DNA of 64,000 bases from Bacillota bacterium (lineage in GTDB: Bacteria > Bacillota > Clostridia > Lachnospirales > Lachnospiraceae). The DNA lies in the NCBI GenBank assembly GCA_023415635.1, contig JAEZJV010000082.1:61822-125821 (forward strand), written 5' to 3'. Under the pieces are notes generated by a model. It was not told where the DNA came from. It was given only the letters and a program-made list of their open reading frames with translations, and did no database searches. This document shows, one piece after another, positions 43,840-52,240 of this stretch. Position 1 is the first letter of the stretch. Every line of letters begins with the position of its first letter. Position numbers and translations under genes: made by a program.

Positions 43840-43856
43840 TTTTACAAAGGCTTTTT
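43840..43856. terminator. Right half of the interrupted convergent terminator
   Basis: TTTTACAAAGGCTTTTT directly before the stop of the coiled-coil gene. Its first 12 bases complement 38666-38677 exactly. Confidence 0.5.
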
Positions 43857-43860
43857 ATGT

Positions 43861-44448
43861 TTAATAAAACGGTATTATTTCCAGGATATATAATATAACA
43901 AAGGCAATACCGCTGATACCGATCAGACTGAATACAAAGATAAACCATAGAAGAGCATTTGTCTTCTTTACACTTCTTGACAGCCGTTCCATATCTGCAG
44001 AAAGCTCTGTCTGATACTGTTTATCCTGTAAAGCTGTCTGCTTTTGCAGCTCGATCATCAGCTCGCTTATGCGATTGACGACATTCTTATCGAGACCCTC
44101 CAGCTTTATGTTGGTATCCACAAGGGTTGTTACCAGACTCTCCAGTTCGGCCTGGATCTTATCTCCCGGACCTTTGCTCATTTCCTCCAACAGCTCCAGC
44201 ATCCTGTCGCTCTGTTCCTTGATATACGTCAGATCCAGTGCATACTGCACCTTGTTTAACTGGCTCTCCACTGACTTTCTGTCATATCCCTCCAGCTTAC
44301 CGGAGTACTCCGAAATCATCGCTCTATAATTCTCCAAGGTCTCACGATATTCCGCCAGCTTATGCTTATACTGTGCTGTTACTTCAGGATTTTCTTCTTT
44401 TCTTTTCCCAATATCCTTTACACCTGATAATCCAAATGGTAAATTCAT
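43861..44448 (-). CDS. Coiled-coil protein with C-terminal TM anchor
   Basis: 195 aa. Residues about 25-150 are highly charged with a heptad-like pattern (KLAEYRETLENYRAMISEYSGKLEGYD, MLELLEEMSKGPGDKIQAELESLVTTLV). One C-terminal TM helix follows (LLWFIFVFSLIGISGIAFVILYI). No family is recognised. A tail-anchored cytoplasmic coiled coil is the structural reading. It lies downstream of the alarmone synthetase gene with a 114-bp gap, in the same direction. Confidence 0.75.
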   Translation of the reverse strand: MNLPFGLSGVKDIGKRKEENPEVTAQYKHKLAEYRETLENYRAMISEYSGKLEGYDRKSVESQLNKVQYALDLTYIKEQSDRMLELLEEMSKGPGDKIQAELESLVTTLVDTNIKLEGLDKNVVNRISELMIELQKQTALQDKQYQTELSADMERLSRSVKKTNALLWFIFVFSLIGISGIAFVILYILEIIPFY

Positions 44449-44562
44449 ACCCTTCTCTGAGGATGTAAAACAGCTACATCCTATCGCTCCTCTCCCTGAT
44501 ATCTTATGAGATCATAAACAAACACTGCTTCATAATCCTATGTTATAATTATTATACCACCT

Positions 44563-45375
44563 TCATCGCAATCCGAACAGTATTCTTTTCTTACCAGTCT
44601 TTTCAGATGGTTTCTTAGCGGAATCCTCAGCCCTGTCTGCTTCGCTGCTCTGTGTCTGTTCTGTCTCTTCCACTATGGTCCCAAAGGTCTCTGCTACCAC
44701 TGACTTGTAGGTACCAATCAGTTCCTCCTGGCAGTCTTCCATTCGGTCCCTGGAAAAGCTCTGAATCTCCTCATTCAAGGACAGCATCTTCTGATCCAAG
44801 TAAGCTACGATGTCGGAACATTCCTTCAGCTCCTTGCGAATATTCTCCGGTGCATTCCCCTCAAATTTATAGTATATCTTATGCTCCAGACTAGCCCAGA
44901 AATCCATGGCAATGGTACGTATCTGTATCTCAACCTTGGTTTCCACAGTACGGTCTGTCAGGTAAACAGGAATTGCGACAATCATATGATAGCTCGTATA
45001 GCCGTTTTCCTTCGGTCGTATTATATAATCCTTTACCTTCAAAACCTTAATATCGCTCTGCCTAGATATCAGATCGGCAATTCGATAAATATCAGAGGTA
45101 AAGGAACAAATAATTCGTATTCCTGCCACGTCGTTCACATATTTAATAATATTATCCACTGTCAGCTCCTTATCATTATGACGGAGCTTTTTAGCTATGC
45201 TTTGAGGAGATTTCAGTCTTGATGTTATATGCTCTATCGGATTATACTGATTTGTCAATTTAAACTCATTGTTTAATATTTCAAGTCTTGTATTGATTTC
45301 CTTTAATGCTGCATCATATAAAAGCAGCGCGTTGCTCCACTCCTCAGCCTCATCGTAAAACATGGGGAGATCCAT
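44563..45375 (-). CDS. Small alarmone synthetase (RelA/SpoT domain)
   Basis: 270 aa with only the synthetase domain: ITSRLKSPQSIAKKL, INDVAGIRI-like YVNDVAGIRIICSF, KENGYTSYHMIVAIPVY and VEIQIRTIAMDFWASLEHKIYYK. These match YjbM/YwaC-type enzymes that make (p)ppGpp from GTP/GDP and ATP. No hydrolase or ACT/TGS domains. The C-terminal ~45 residues are Glu/Ser-rich and disordered-looking. A weak AAGG precedes the ATG. Confidence 0.92.
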   Translation of the reverse strand: MDLPMFYDEAEEWSNALLLYDAALKEINTRLEILNNEFKLTNQYNPIEHITSRLKSPQSIAKKLRHNDKELTVDNIIKYVNDVAGIRIICSFTSDIYRIADLISRQSDIKVLKVKDYIIRPKENGYTSYHMIVAIPVYLTDRTVETKVEIQIRTIAMDFWASLEHKIYYKFEGNAPENIRKELKECSDIVAYLDQKMLSLNEEIQSFSRDRMEDCQEELIGTYKSVVAETFGTIVEETEQTQSSEADRAEDSAKKPSEKTGKKRILFGLR

Positions 45376-45555
45376 TTCACCACAACCTTCTATTTGTATA
45401 GTATGTCTAAAAATAAGAATAAAACTCGTTCATAATTTGTTCATTGTTTTTATTATAGCACAAAAATATGAATATTTCTTTAAGTAATTAAAACTTAATG
45501 AAAAATTAATTTTTTCAGTCCGATCAAATATTCTAAAAAGATTATAAAAAATATG

Positions 45556-45585
45556 TTGACAATTCAGTTAATTCGTGACTATAAT
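45556..45585 (+). promoter_or_regulatory. Strong promoter of the 31-codon gene
   Basis: Perfect TTGACA (45556-45561) and perfect TATAAT (45580-45585) with an 18-bp spacer, 34 bp upstream of the start codon. Confidence 0.85.
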
Positions 45586-45619
45586 ATTGGCAGACTATTA
45601 CAGAAAGTGAGGTAAGAAT

Positions 45620-45715
45620 ATGATCAGCAACGCGAAATTTAGGGCACTAGCATTGTATAATAAGTTCATATTAGATTCATTCAATGATATTACCTCATGG
45701 ATTCAAAAGGATTAG
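45620..45715 (+). CDS. 31-aa standalone small protein
   Basis: The peptide starts MISNAKFRALALYNKF, continues ILDSFNDITSWIQ and ends KD. It has no TM helix and could form an amphipathic helix. A GAGGT ribosome binding site lies 6 bp before the ATG. It has its own consensus promoter and a strong terminator 70 bp downstream, so it is an independent transcription unit. No family is recognised. Possible roles are a small regulatory or membrane-associated peptide, or the unit could mainly be a small RNA. Confidence 0.6.
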   Translation: MISNAKFRALALYNKFILDSFNDITSWIQKD

Positions 45716-45783
45716 AACGTGTTTTATTCCTGCCCTGCTGCAAAGGGACTGTGAAGAATACGACAATGCTTTAGATTACTATG

Positions 45784-45816
45784 CCGTGGTATTATCATAC
45801 CGCGGTCTATTTTTTT
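45784..45816 (+). terminator. Terminator of the 31-codon gene
   Basis: CCGTGGTAT and ATACCGCGG (one G-U pair) with a TATC loop, followed by TCTATTTTTTT. Confidence 0.9.
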
Positions 45817-45963
45817 GTCCGGATTACAATAAACTGTGATAGGACATCCGATGGAATTAGTCTGTATTATAATGAAACAAAATGACGGCAAATTGACACA
45901 GCAAGCATGTAAAGAAAACACATCGTATCAGAAGAAGCGCACTTTTGTAAAAAAGTTTAATTC

Positions 45964-45969
45964 TATAAT
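45964..45969 (+). promoter_or_regulatory. -10 box of the ABC exporter operon
   Basis: TATAAT at 45964-45969 with no convincing -35. It leaves a leader of about 80 nt before the first start codon. Confidence 0.4.
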
Positions 45970-45990
45970 AGTTGAGGGTGCTGCCGAAAG

Positions 45991-46052
45991 GTTCCTGCAA
46001 TAGGGAAAGACAGGAACAAAAACGAAGGGAGCTTGTTGGGAACGGGAGGAAC
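45991..46052 (+). promoter_or_regulatory. Leader with alternative pairings that could mask the ribosome binding site
   Basis: GTTCCTG (45991-45997) can pair with CAGGAAC (46011-46017) or, over six bases, with AGGAAC (46047-46052) that overlaps the ribosome binding site of the first ABC gene. Not matched to any known riboswitch. Confidence 0.3.
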
Positions 46053-46053
46053 T

Positions 46054-47823
46054 ATGAAGAAAATATCACGTTATATTCTCAGATATTGGTATGCTTATGC
46101 TGCAGGAATACTCTGCACCATAATTGCAGTATCTTTGGATATGGCATCACCGCTGGTAACGCAGCGGATTATCGATAAAGTAATCGTAGGCGGAGATATG
46201 GGTCTGCTTCCGAAATTACTTATTATTGTTTTATGCATCGCAGTTGGAAGGTGTATCTTTCAATATCTGAAGGAATTAATATATGACCTGGCCAGTGCAA
46301 GAATTACGGTAAATATCCGTAGGGATCTGTTCAACCATATCCAGAGCCTGTCCTTAAGTTTTTTTGATAAGAATAACACGGGTGAGCTCATGTCCCGCCT
46401 AAAGGATGATGTGGACAAAATCTGGGCTGCACTCGCTTATGTCAGTATGCTGATACTCGAGGTTATCATACATACGGGCATTGTTCTCTACTGTATGTAT
46501 AACCTAAGTCCTAGGCTGGCAATCCTTCCTACGATTATTCTACCTCTGATGGGCGGTCTGGCAATCCTGATGGAGAAGAAGCTGGGTAAGGTTTATGAGG
46601 CAATCAGTGAGGAGAATGCTCAGCTAAATACTGTGGCACAGGAGAATCTCTCTGGTGTTCGTACCGTTAAGGCTTTTGCCCGGGAGAAACACGAGATTGC
46701 AAAATTCTTATCCCATAACAAACGCTATTATGAGCTGAATATGCAGCAGTCCAAGGTATTTATCAAGCTGTACCCGTATTTCCAGTTCGTAACTAAGCTG
46801 CTGCCGATGGCAGTAATTATGCTTGGAGGTTACTATGTAATTCAGGGTGATATCACATTGGGTACCCTGGGTGCCTTCGCGGAATACTCCATGAACATCG
46901 TATGGCCGATGGAAATGCTCGGATGGCTCTCCAATGATTTTGCCTCAGCAATTGCATCTGCTAAGCGTATCAAAAAAATATCCGCAGAAAAGCCGATTAT
47001 TAAAGAGGTTGAGGAACCCATCCTACTGGAGGAAGTGAAGGGCAGCATACGTTTTGATAAGGTCTCCTTTGCTCTTGGAGAAAAGAACATTCTCTCAGAT
47101 ATCAGCTTTGATTTGGCTTCGGGAAAGACCATCGGTATTATGGGTGCGACAGGTACCGGAAAAAGCTCCATCATCAATCTGCTTCAGCGTTTTTATGATA
47201 CCAGTGAAGGTTCCATCTATCTTGACGGTGTGAATATCCGGGAGTTGACATTGCGTCAGCTTCGCAGTAGTATTTCGCTGGTTATGCAGGATGTATTCCT
47301 GTTTTCGGATACCATCAATGAAAATGTAAAGATGGGTAAGCGGAATCTGGTCTGCAACGAAGAAGTAATCCGGGCAGCTTCCGCTGCACAGGCAGATGAA
47401 TTCATCGAAAGAATGGAGGAGCAATATGAGACCATCGTCGGTGAACGTGGTGTCGGACTGTCCGGCGGACAGAAGCAGCGAATTTCCATTGCCCGTGCTT
47501 TGGCTAAGAGAACACCGATTCTTGTATTCGATGATTCCACCTCAGCGTTGGATATGGAAACAGAGCTTATGATTCAGAAATCCTTGAATCAGATAGATTC
47601 GACGAAGATCATCATTGCTCATCGCATCTCAGCCGTACGTCATGCCGATGAAATCCTAATTCTGGAGGATGGACAGATCGTAGAGCGGGGTACTCATGAT
47701 ATTTTATTACAGAATAAAGGTTATTACTATAAAACATTTATGGCACAGTACGGAGACTATCTTGATACTCAGAGCAACGGTAATACTGTGCAAAACGAAA
47801 GGAAGGTGGCAACATGTCTATAA
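46054..47823 (+). CDS. Heterodimeric ABC exporter subunit with the degenerate Walker B
   Basis: 589 aa half-transporter with six TM helices (residues ~1-310) and a nucleotide-binding domain: Walker A GATGTGKSS near residue 365, signature LSGGQKQR near 468, Walker B ILVFDDSTSALD. The catalytic Glu after Walker B is Asp, as in BmrC/TM287-type subunits. Exports an unknown substrate, probably a drug or lipid. The start at 46054 follows GGGAGGAACT. It overlaps the partner gene by 10 bp. Confidence 0.92.
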   Translation: MKKISRYILRYWYAYAAGILCTIIAVSLDMASPLVTQRIIDKVIVGGDMGLLPKLLIIVLCIAVGRCIFQYLKELIYDLASARITVNIRRDLFNHIQSLSLSFFDKNNTGELMSRLKDDVDKIWAALAYVSMLILEVIIHTGIVLYCMYNLSPRLAILPTIILPLMGGLAILMEKKLGKVYEAISEENAQLNTVAQENLSGVRTVKAFAREKHEIAKFLSHNKRYYELNMQQSKVFIKLYPYFQFVTKLLPMAVIMLGGYYVIQGDITLGTLGAFAEYSMNIVWPMEMLGWLSNDFASAIASAKRIKKISAEKPIIKEVEEPILLEEVKGSIRFDKVSFALGEKNILSDISFDLASGKTIGIMGATGTGKSSIINLLQRFYDTSEGSIYLDGVNIRELTLRQLRSSISLVMQDVFLFSDTINENVKMGKRNLVCNEEVIRAASAAQADEFIERMEEQYETIVGERGVGLSGGQKQRISIARALAKRTPILVFDDSTSALDMETELMIQKSLNQIDSTKIIIAHRISAVRHADEILILEDGQIVERGTHDILLQNKGYYYKTFMAQYGDYLDTQSNGNTVQNERKVATCL

Positions 47824-49589
47824 ATGCCATCAAGGAAGACGAGTATATAAAGTCTGTCAGTAAGAGAACTACCTTAGCACGACTGTTTGCATATATGCTG
47901 ACTTACAAGGGTCCAATCCTTGCAGTTACTCTAATCATGCTGACAACTGTCGCTATATCCATCGTAAATCCACTATTAATTGATCAGGCTATCGATGTGT
48001 ATATCGCTAACAAGGATATCATGGGCCTGCTTCGATTGGGACTTTTTACGGCGGCACTGAATATTGCCTTTGTTTTTTTAGTAAAGCTACGAATGTATCT
48101 TATGGCAAAGGTATCCAATAAAGTATTATTAACTATAAGACAGGAGCTTTATACCCACATCCAAAAGCTCAGCTTCAATTTCTTTGACAGCCGCCCTACG
48201 GGTAAAATCCTAGCCAGGATCATCGGTGATGTCAATTCCTTGAAGGATGTTCTCTCCAATAGTGTGACCACCCTGATTCCGGACTTCATCACCATCTGTG
48301 CTGTCGTAGTTATTATGCTGGTTCTCAATTGGAGGCTTGCACTTGCATCCCTGATCTCCCTACCCTTGATGATGTTCGGACTCTGGTTCATCCAGACAAA
48401 GTCTCATAAACGCTGGCAGCTACACCGGAAGAAGAGCTCCAATCTAAATGCATTTATTCATGAGGACTTATCTGGTATGAGAATAATCCAGAGCTTCACT
48501 GCAGAGGATGAGACAGGAGAAAACTTTGACCAACTCTTGAAGGAGCACCGCGATTCCTTTGTAAGTGCTATCGTATTAAATGATGCCTTTGGTTCCGTCA
48601 TTGATTTTAGCTGGGGACTTGGTATGATATCCCTGTACTTCGTAGCAATCCAACTGTTGGGTGTCGGCGCCGACAATGTGGGGACCATCATGGCATTTTC
48701 TATCTATATCTCTATGTTCTGGCGTCCAATTATGAACTTAAGTAATTTTTATAATCAATTAATTACGAACATCGCCGGAGCGGAAAGAATATTTGATATC
48801 CTGGATACCAAGCCCGATATCACGGATTCCTTATCCGTCAAGGAGCTTCCTGAGATTAGGGGTGAGGTTGTCTTTGATCATGTATCCTTCTCATATGATG
48901 CCGATACCAAGGTACTAAATGATGTAAGCTTTCGAATAGAGCCAGGAGAGACCATTGCCCTCGTCGGACCAACCGGAGCAGGAAAAACCACAATTGTAAA
49001 TCTGATCAGCCGTTTCTATGACGTGCAGCAGGGTAAAATCTACATTGACGGACATGATGTCAAGCAGGTATCCATAGAGAGCCTTAGAAGACAAATGGGA
49101 ATCATGACACAGGATAACTTCCTGTTCTCCGGTACAGTCGCTGATAATATCCGATACGGTAAGCTGGATGCTACAGAAGAAGAGATCATTGCTGCAGCTA
49201 AGGCGGTCAATGCCCATGATTTCATCATGAAGATGGAGAAGGGTTATGAGACCGAATTGAAGGAAAGAGGTGCCGGATTATCCATCGGGCAGCGTCAGCT
49301 GCTGGCTTTTGCCAGAACCATGGTATCCATGCCTAAGATTCTTATTCTTGATGAAGCGACCTCCAGTATCGATACACATACTGAGCTCTTGGTTCAGCAA
49401 GGGATTGAGGCCTTGTTAAAGGGGAGAACCTCCTTTGTCATTGCCCATCGATTATCTACCATCAGCAAAGCCAACCGTATCTTCGTGATTGATGAAGGCG
49501 GTATCCAAGAGGAAGGAAGCTCTGAAGAGCTCCTGGCAAAGAAGGGGCTGTATTATAATCTTTACATGGCGCAGTTTAAGAATATATAA
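47814..49589 (+). CDS. Heterodimeric ABC exporter subunit with the canonical Walker B
   Basis: 591 aa half-transporter: six TM helices, Walker A GPTGAGKTT near residue 384, signature LSIGQRQL (second Gly of LSGGQ replaced by Ile) near 488, and canonical Walker B ILILDEATSSID. The active ATP site would use this Walker A/B with the LSGGQ of the partner, and the degenerate site the reverse. Start follows GGAAGG. Confidence 0.92.
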   Translation: MSINAIKEDEYIKSVSKRTTLARLFAYMLTYKGPILAVTLIMLTTVAISIVNPLLIDQAIDVYIANKDIMGLLRLGLFTAALNIAFVFLVKLRMYLMAKVSNKVLLTIRQELYTHIQKLSFNFFDSRPTGKILARIIGDVNSLKDVLSNSVTTLIPDFITICAVVVIMLVLNWRLALASLISLPLMMFGLWFIQTKSHKRWQLHRKKSSNLNAFIHEDLSGMRIIQSFTAEDETGENFDQLLKEHRDSFVSAIVLNDAFGSVIDFSWGLGMISLYFVAIQLLGVGADNVGTIMAFSIYISMFWRPIMNLSNFYNQLITNIAGAERIFDILDTKPDITDSLSVKELPEIRGEVVFDHVSFSYDADTKVLNDVSFRIEPGETIALVGPTGAGKTTIVNLISRFYDVQQGKIYIDGHDVKQVSIESLRRQMGIMTQDNFLFSGTVADNIRYGKLDATEEEIIAAAKAVNAHDFIMKMEKGYETELKERGAGLSIGQRQLLAFARTMVSMPKILILDEATSSIDTHTELLVQQGIEALLKGRTSFVIAHRLSTISKANRIFVIDEGGIQEEGSSEELLAKKGLYYNLYMAQFKNI

Positions 49590-49603
49590 AATCTAATATA
49601 AAA

Positions 49604-49686
49604 GCTGTTAATGTATACTGCTACAGAAAGCTCTGGAAGGATTTTATCCTTATCCGCTTCTGAATTTCACGGTATACATTAACAGC
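49604..49686 (+). terminator. Long-stem terminator after the ABC exporter operon
   Basis: GCTGTTAATGTATAC (49604-49618) and its exact complement (49672-49686) enclose a 53-nt loop with an inner hairpin, followed by TATTTTCTT. Confidence 0.75.
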
Positions 49687-49793
49687 CTATTTTCTTAGAT
49701 GCACTCTCTTATATCTATAATTCCACCGTATCTGATACAATTTATCAGGCCATTACTATTTTCATAAAGCATCGGTTATATCTCGGCCATTAA

Positions 49794-50051
49794 TCATTTT
49801 TTGAATGTATCATAGAATTCCTTCAAATCTGCTTTTATTTCCGGCGAAAGCTCAGCTTTCCTCACCTTCTGAATAGCTCCCTCCAAACCATATAGTCTAT
49901 TGATACAAGCTGAGGGATCGATTTGCTTGATGTTTAACCATGCCTGTCTGCTACCGATTTCCTTTAGCTGCTCATAGGTCGTTATGTTAACCTGGTTTAA
50001 TTGCTCCTCTACCACCTTCCCTATATTGGGAAGCTCTCTTAATTCTCCCAT
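49794..50051 (-). CDS. TfoX C-terminal-domain protein
   Basis: 85 aa: ELPNIGKVVEEQLNQVNITTYEQLKEIGSRQAWLNIKQIDPSACINRLYGLEGAIQ, the helix-hairpin-helix-like TfoX_C pattern without the N-terminal Sxy domain. Stand-alone forms are common in Firmicutes and of unknown role. It lies 28 bp downstream of the CMD gene. Confidence 0.88.
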   Translation of the reverse strand: MGELRELPNIGKVVEEQLNQVNITTYEQLKEIGSRQAWLNIKQIDPSACINRLYGLEGAIQKVRKAELSPEIKADLKEFYDTFKK

Positions 50052-50079
50052 ACCCTACCTCTCATCCTTCTTTCCTTTA

Positions 50080-50394
50080 CTAATCCTCGTCCGTATAGCT
50101 ATGAATAGCTTCAGCAAATGCTTCAGTCAGTCTTATTCCCGCCAGCGGAAGACCAACCAAGACCGCACTTTTTACTTCCTCCAACGACGCCCCCAATTCT
50201 TTCGCTTGTTTTACGTGATAGGATATCCCTCCTACCATCTGAAGAGCGGACAGTACGGCAATATAAGCCAATTCATGTGTCTTCTTATCCAGGGCACTCA
50301 CCTCGGCTGACTTGAAGATGGTCCCCATGAGTGCTTGTCCAATTCCGTTTGATTCCTCCATAAATACTTGAAAATCATTGGTTACTCTTTTCAT
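50080..50394 (-). CDS. Carboxymuconolactone decarboxylase-family protein lacking the redox cysteines
   Basis: 104 aa with the AhpD-like helical pattern KTHELAYIAVLSALQMVGGISYHVKQAKELGASLEEVKSAVLVGLPLAG. The usual CxxC in front of the conserved His is absent (it reads MVGGISYH), so a thiol peroxidase role is unlikely. Same direction as the ECF sigma gene (74-bp gap) and the TfoX-C gene. Confidence 0.85.
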   Translation of the reverse strand: MKRVTNDFQVFMEESNGIGQALMGTIFKSAEVSALDKKTHELAYIAVLSALQMVGGISYHVKQAKELGASLEEVKSAVLVGLPLAGIRLTEAFAEAIHSYTDED

Positions 50395-50468
50395 AAGAAA
50401 ACTCCTTTCTTTTTATGTTCTATTACTATAGATGCATAAAAAACAGAAAAGATACGTTTTCAAAAAAA

Positions 50469-51227
50469 TTATTTTAATATGTCGATGACTCTCTGATACC
50501 AACCCTCACTAGGTTTTTTGTCTGGCATATTGGCATAGAGGTACTTTATCTTCCTTCGAACCTCCGGATTAAACCGGTAATTCTTATCCCTATAATCCAA
50601 AGCCTCGAGAAGCTCTTTTGTCTGACTCTGCACTTTATCCCTACTCTCGGCAAATGCAATCCAGGCCTTACAGCTACAGGTGTTTTGCATATTAATCAGG
50701 TTACAATGCCCTGAGTAAAAGGAATCTATATTCATACGTGCACGGTACAGCAGACCCTTTGCCGCTGATACTGAGGTATCTAGTAATCGTGCCACATCCT
50801 CAGTCTTCATTCCATACATATCCACAAGTGAAAATATGATTCGTTGATTTAAGGTAAGCTTACGAACCATTGCTAAAAAGCAGCCATTCTGTAGTTCTTT
50901 GATTGCTTCCTCGACCAGTACCTCCTCCTCCGGTCCCGGGAAGACCTCCCTTAGGGCATCCCCTTCCTGTTCCAGTAGTTCGAACTCCTCCACAAGTTCT
51001 TCCTGATATCTTCCGGTCTTGCGTATTTTCATCAAAAACTGGTGATAGCAGATTTTGAGCAGCCACTGCTTTGCAGCCTTTTCATCTCTTAACTCCCCAA
51101 GATGTCTCCAGGCATTAAAAAAGGTCTCCTGTACCAGATCCTCCGCATCCTTTGGATGGCAGGATAACCTCAAGGCATAATTATATAAGGATGTACCATA
51201 ATCCCTGATCAACTGCTCTATCTGCAT
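50469..51227 (-). CDS. ECF-type RNA polymerase sigma factor with C-terminal extension
   Basis: 252 aa from the ATG at 51225-51227 (GGAGGA 7 bp upstream). Region 2 is RLSCHPKDAEDLVQETFFNAWRHL; region 4 is LTLNQRIIFSLVDMYGMKTEDVARLLDTSVSAAKGLLYRARM. About 75 extra residues follow, with CNLINMQNTCSCKAW, a Cys cluster that may bind metal. No anti-sigma factor gene is adjacent. The Cys-rich tail may take over regulation. Confidence 0.88.
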   Translation of the reverse strand: MQIEQLIRDYGTSLYNYALRLSCHPKDAEDLVQETFFNAWRHLGELRDEKAAKQWLLKICYHQFLMKIRKTGRYQEELVEEFELLEQEGDALREVFPGPEEEVLVEEAIKELQNGCFLAMVRKLTLNQRIIFSLVDMYGMKTEDVARLLDTSVSAAKGLLYRARMNIDSFYSGHCNLINMQNTCSCKAWIAFAESRDKVQSQTKELLEALDYRDKNYRFNPEVRRKIKYLYANMPDKKPSEGWYQRVIDILK

Positions 51228-51293
51228 GCGTTCTTCCTCCAATTTAATTGCTTTATACTCCGAGGTATTTCTATTTCTACTATTTCTGTTCTG

Positions 51294-51731
51294 TTAATCT
51301 TCCTTTTCTTCCTCCGGATAAATTGTTCGAAGTCTCTGATTCATATATTTGGCTTCTTTTTCAGACCGCTTGAACATCACAAGGCAGACAGAGGTGTAAA
51401 CACTGGAGAACATAAGAAACAAAGCAATAATCTGTACAATATTTCTGACATCCACCCATCCACATAAGATGGCGATGCCAAAAACAATGAAAGTTGTATA
51501 AATAAAGTGTACTGTCTGGCGAAGCTTCATCTGCTTTTTCCCGAGTTCCTTTTTTGACTCAAAAATCAGAGACCCGGTAGCTGATAAAATCGACATTAAA
51601 ATAACTTGCCAAAGGAGCGAAACATCAAATTCTACTTCCGGTAAGAAAATTGTGATGAAAATAGCCGTACTGATGGTACTTCCGGCCAAAATATAGATAA
51701 AGGTCCGACGAATCAATTTCAATCTATTCAT
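51294..51731 (-). CDS. DUF3021 four-TM membrane protein
   Basis: 145 aa with four TM helices (IYILAGSTISTAIFITIF, LLWQVILMSILSATGSLIF, TVHFIYTTFIVFGIAILCGWV, IVQIIALFLMFSSVYTSVCLVMF). DUF3021 proteins are almost always found next to a LytTR regulator and probably modulate it. The gene starts 13 bp after the LytTR stop. Confidence 0.88.
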   Translation of the reverse strand: MNRLKLIRRTFIYILAGSTISTAIFITIFLPEVEFDVSLLWQVILMSILSATGSLIFESKKELGKKQMKLRQTVHFIYTTFIVFGIAILCGWVDVRNIVQIIALFLMFSSVYTSVCLVMFKRSEKEAKYMNQRLRTIYPEEEKED

Positions 51732-51744
51732 CTCTGACGCCTCC

Positions 51745-52182
51745 CTACAGTCCTAATTTGTTCTTCAGCTCCGGAACATATTGTCTGGAGATGACAACCT
51801 TTTCCCCATTGAACAACAGCGCTTCGAATCGTCCGGAATATGCCGGGCTGATACTTTTTATTTTAGATACATTCAAAATGACCGATTTAGATGCGCGGAA
51901 ATAATATGTATTCTTATAATCTTCTTCAATTTCATAGAGCTTCAGTTTTGTTTCATATACATTTTGTTTGCAATATATGAACACCTTATTATCCACGCCT
52001 TCAAAATAATATACACTAGACGGTTCAATCATCGTGATATTTCCATCCTTCATCCCTGCCAGCTTTTTATGCCCAAGCTTCAGCTCGGATAGAAGCTTAA
52101 GAATATTTTCATCAAGCTCCTTGCAGCGGACTATAATCTGATCTTCTTCTCCAGGATTACAATCTTCGATGACAATCTTCAT
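51745..52182 (-). CDS. LytTR-type DNA-binding regulator
   Basis: 145 aa from the ATG at 52180-52182 (TGGAG 6 bp upstream). Residues about 45-140 form a LytTR domain (MIEPSSVYYFEGVDNKVFIYCKQNVYETKLKLYEIEE, FYFRASKSVILNV-like YYFRASKSVILNVSKI, VVISRQYVPELK). There is no receiver domain. Such proteins activate their own ABC transporter operon; candidate sites lie at 54162-54192. Confidence 0.9.
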   Translation of the reverse strand: MKIVIEDCNPGEEDQIIVRCKELDENILKLLSELKLGHKKLAGMKDGNITMIEPSSVYYFEGVDNKVFIYCKQNVYETKLKLYEIEEDYKNTYYFRASKSVILNVSKIKSISPAYSGRFEALLFNGEKVVISRQYVPELKNKLGL

Positions 52183-52240
52183 ACAAATCTCCATTTCTAA
52201 GAACACCTGTATTTTAGGTAAAGGCATTGCTTTGCATGTA

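Noticed and set aside
45716..45760. Second mini-ORF (GTG, 11 codons) after the 31-codon gene
   Set aside because: Although AAGGA lies upstream, the frame is too short to support and may be chance.
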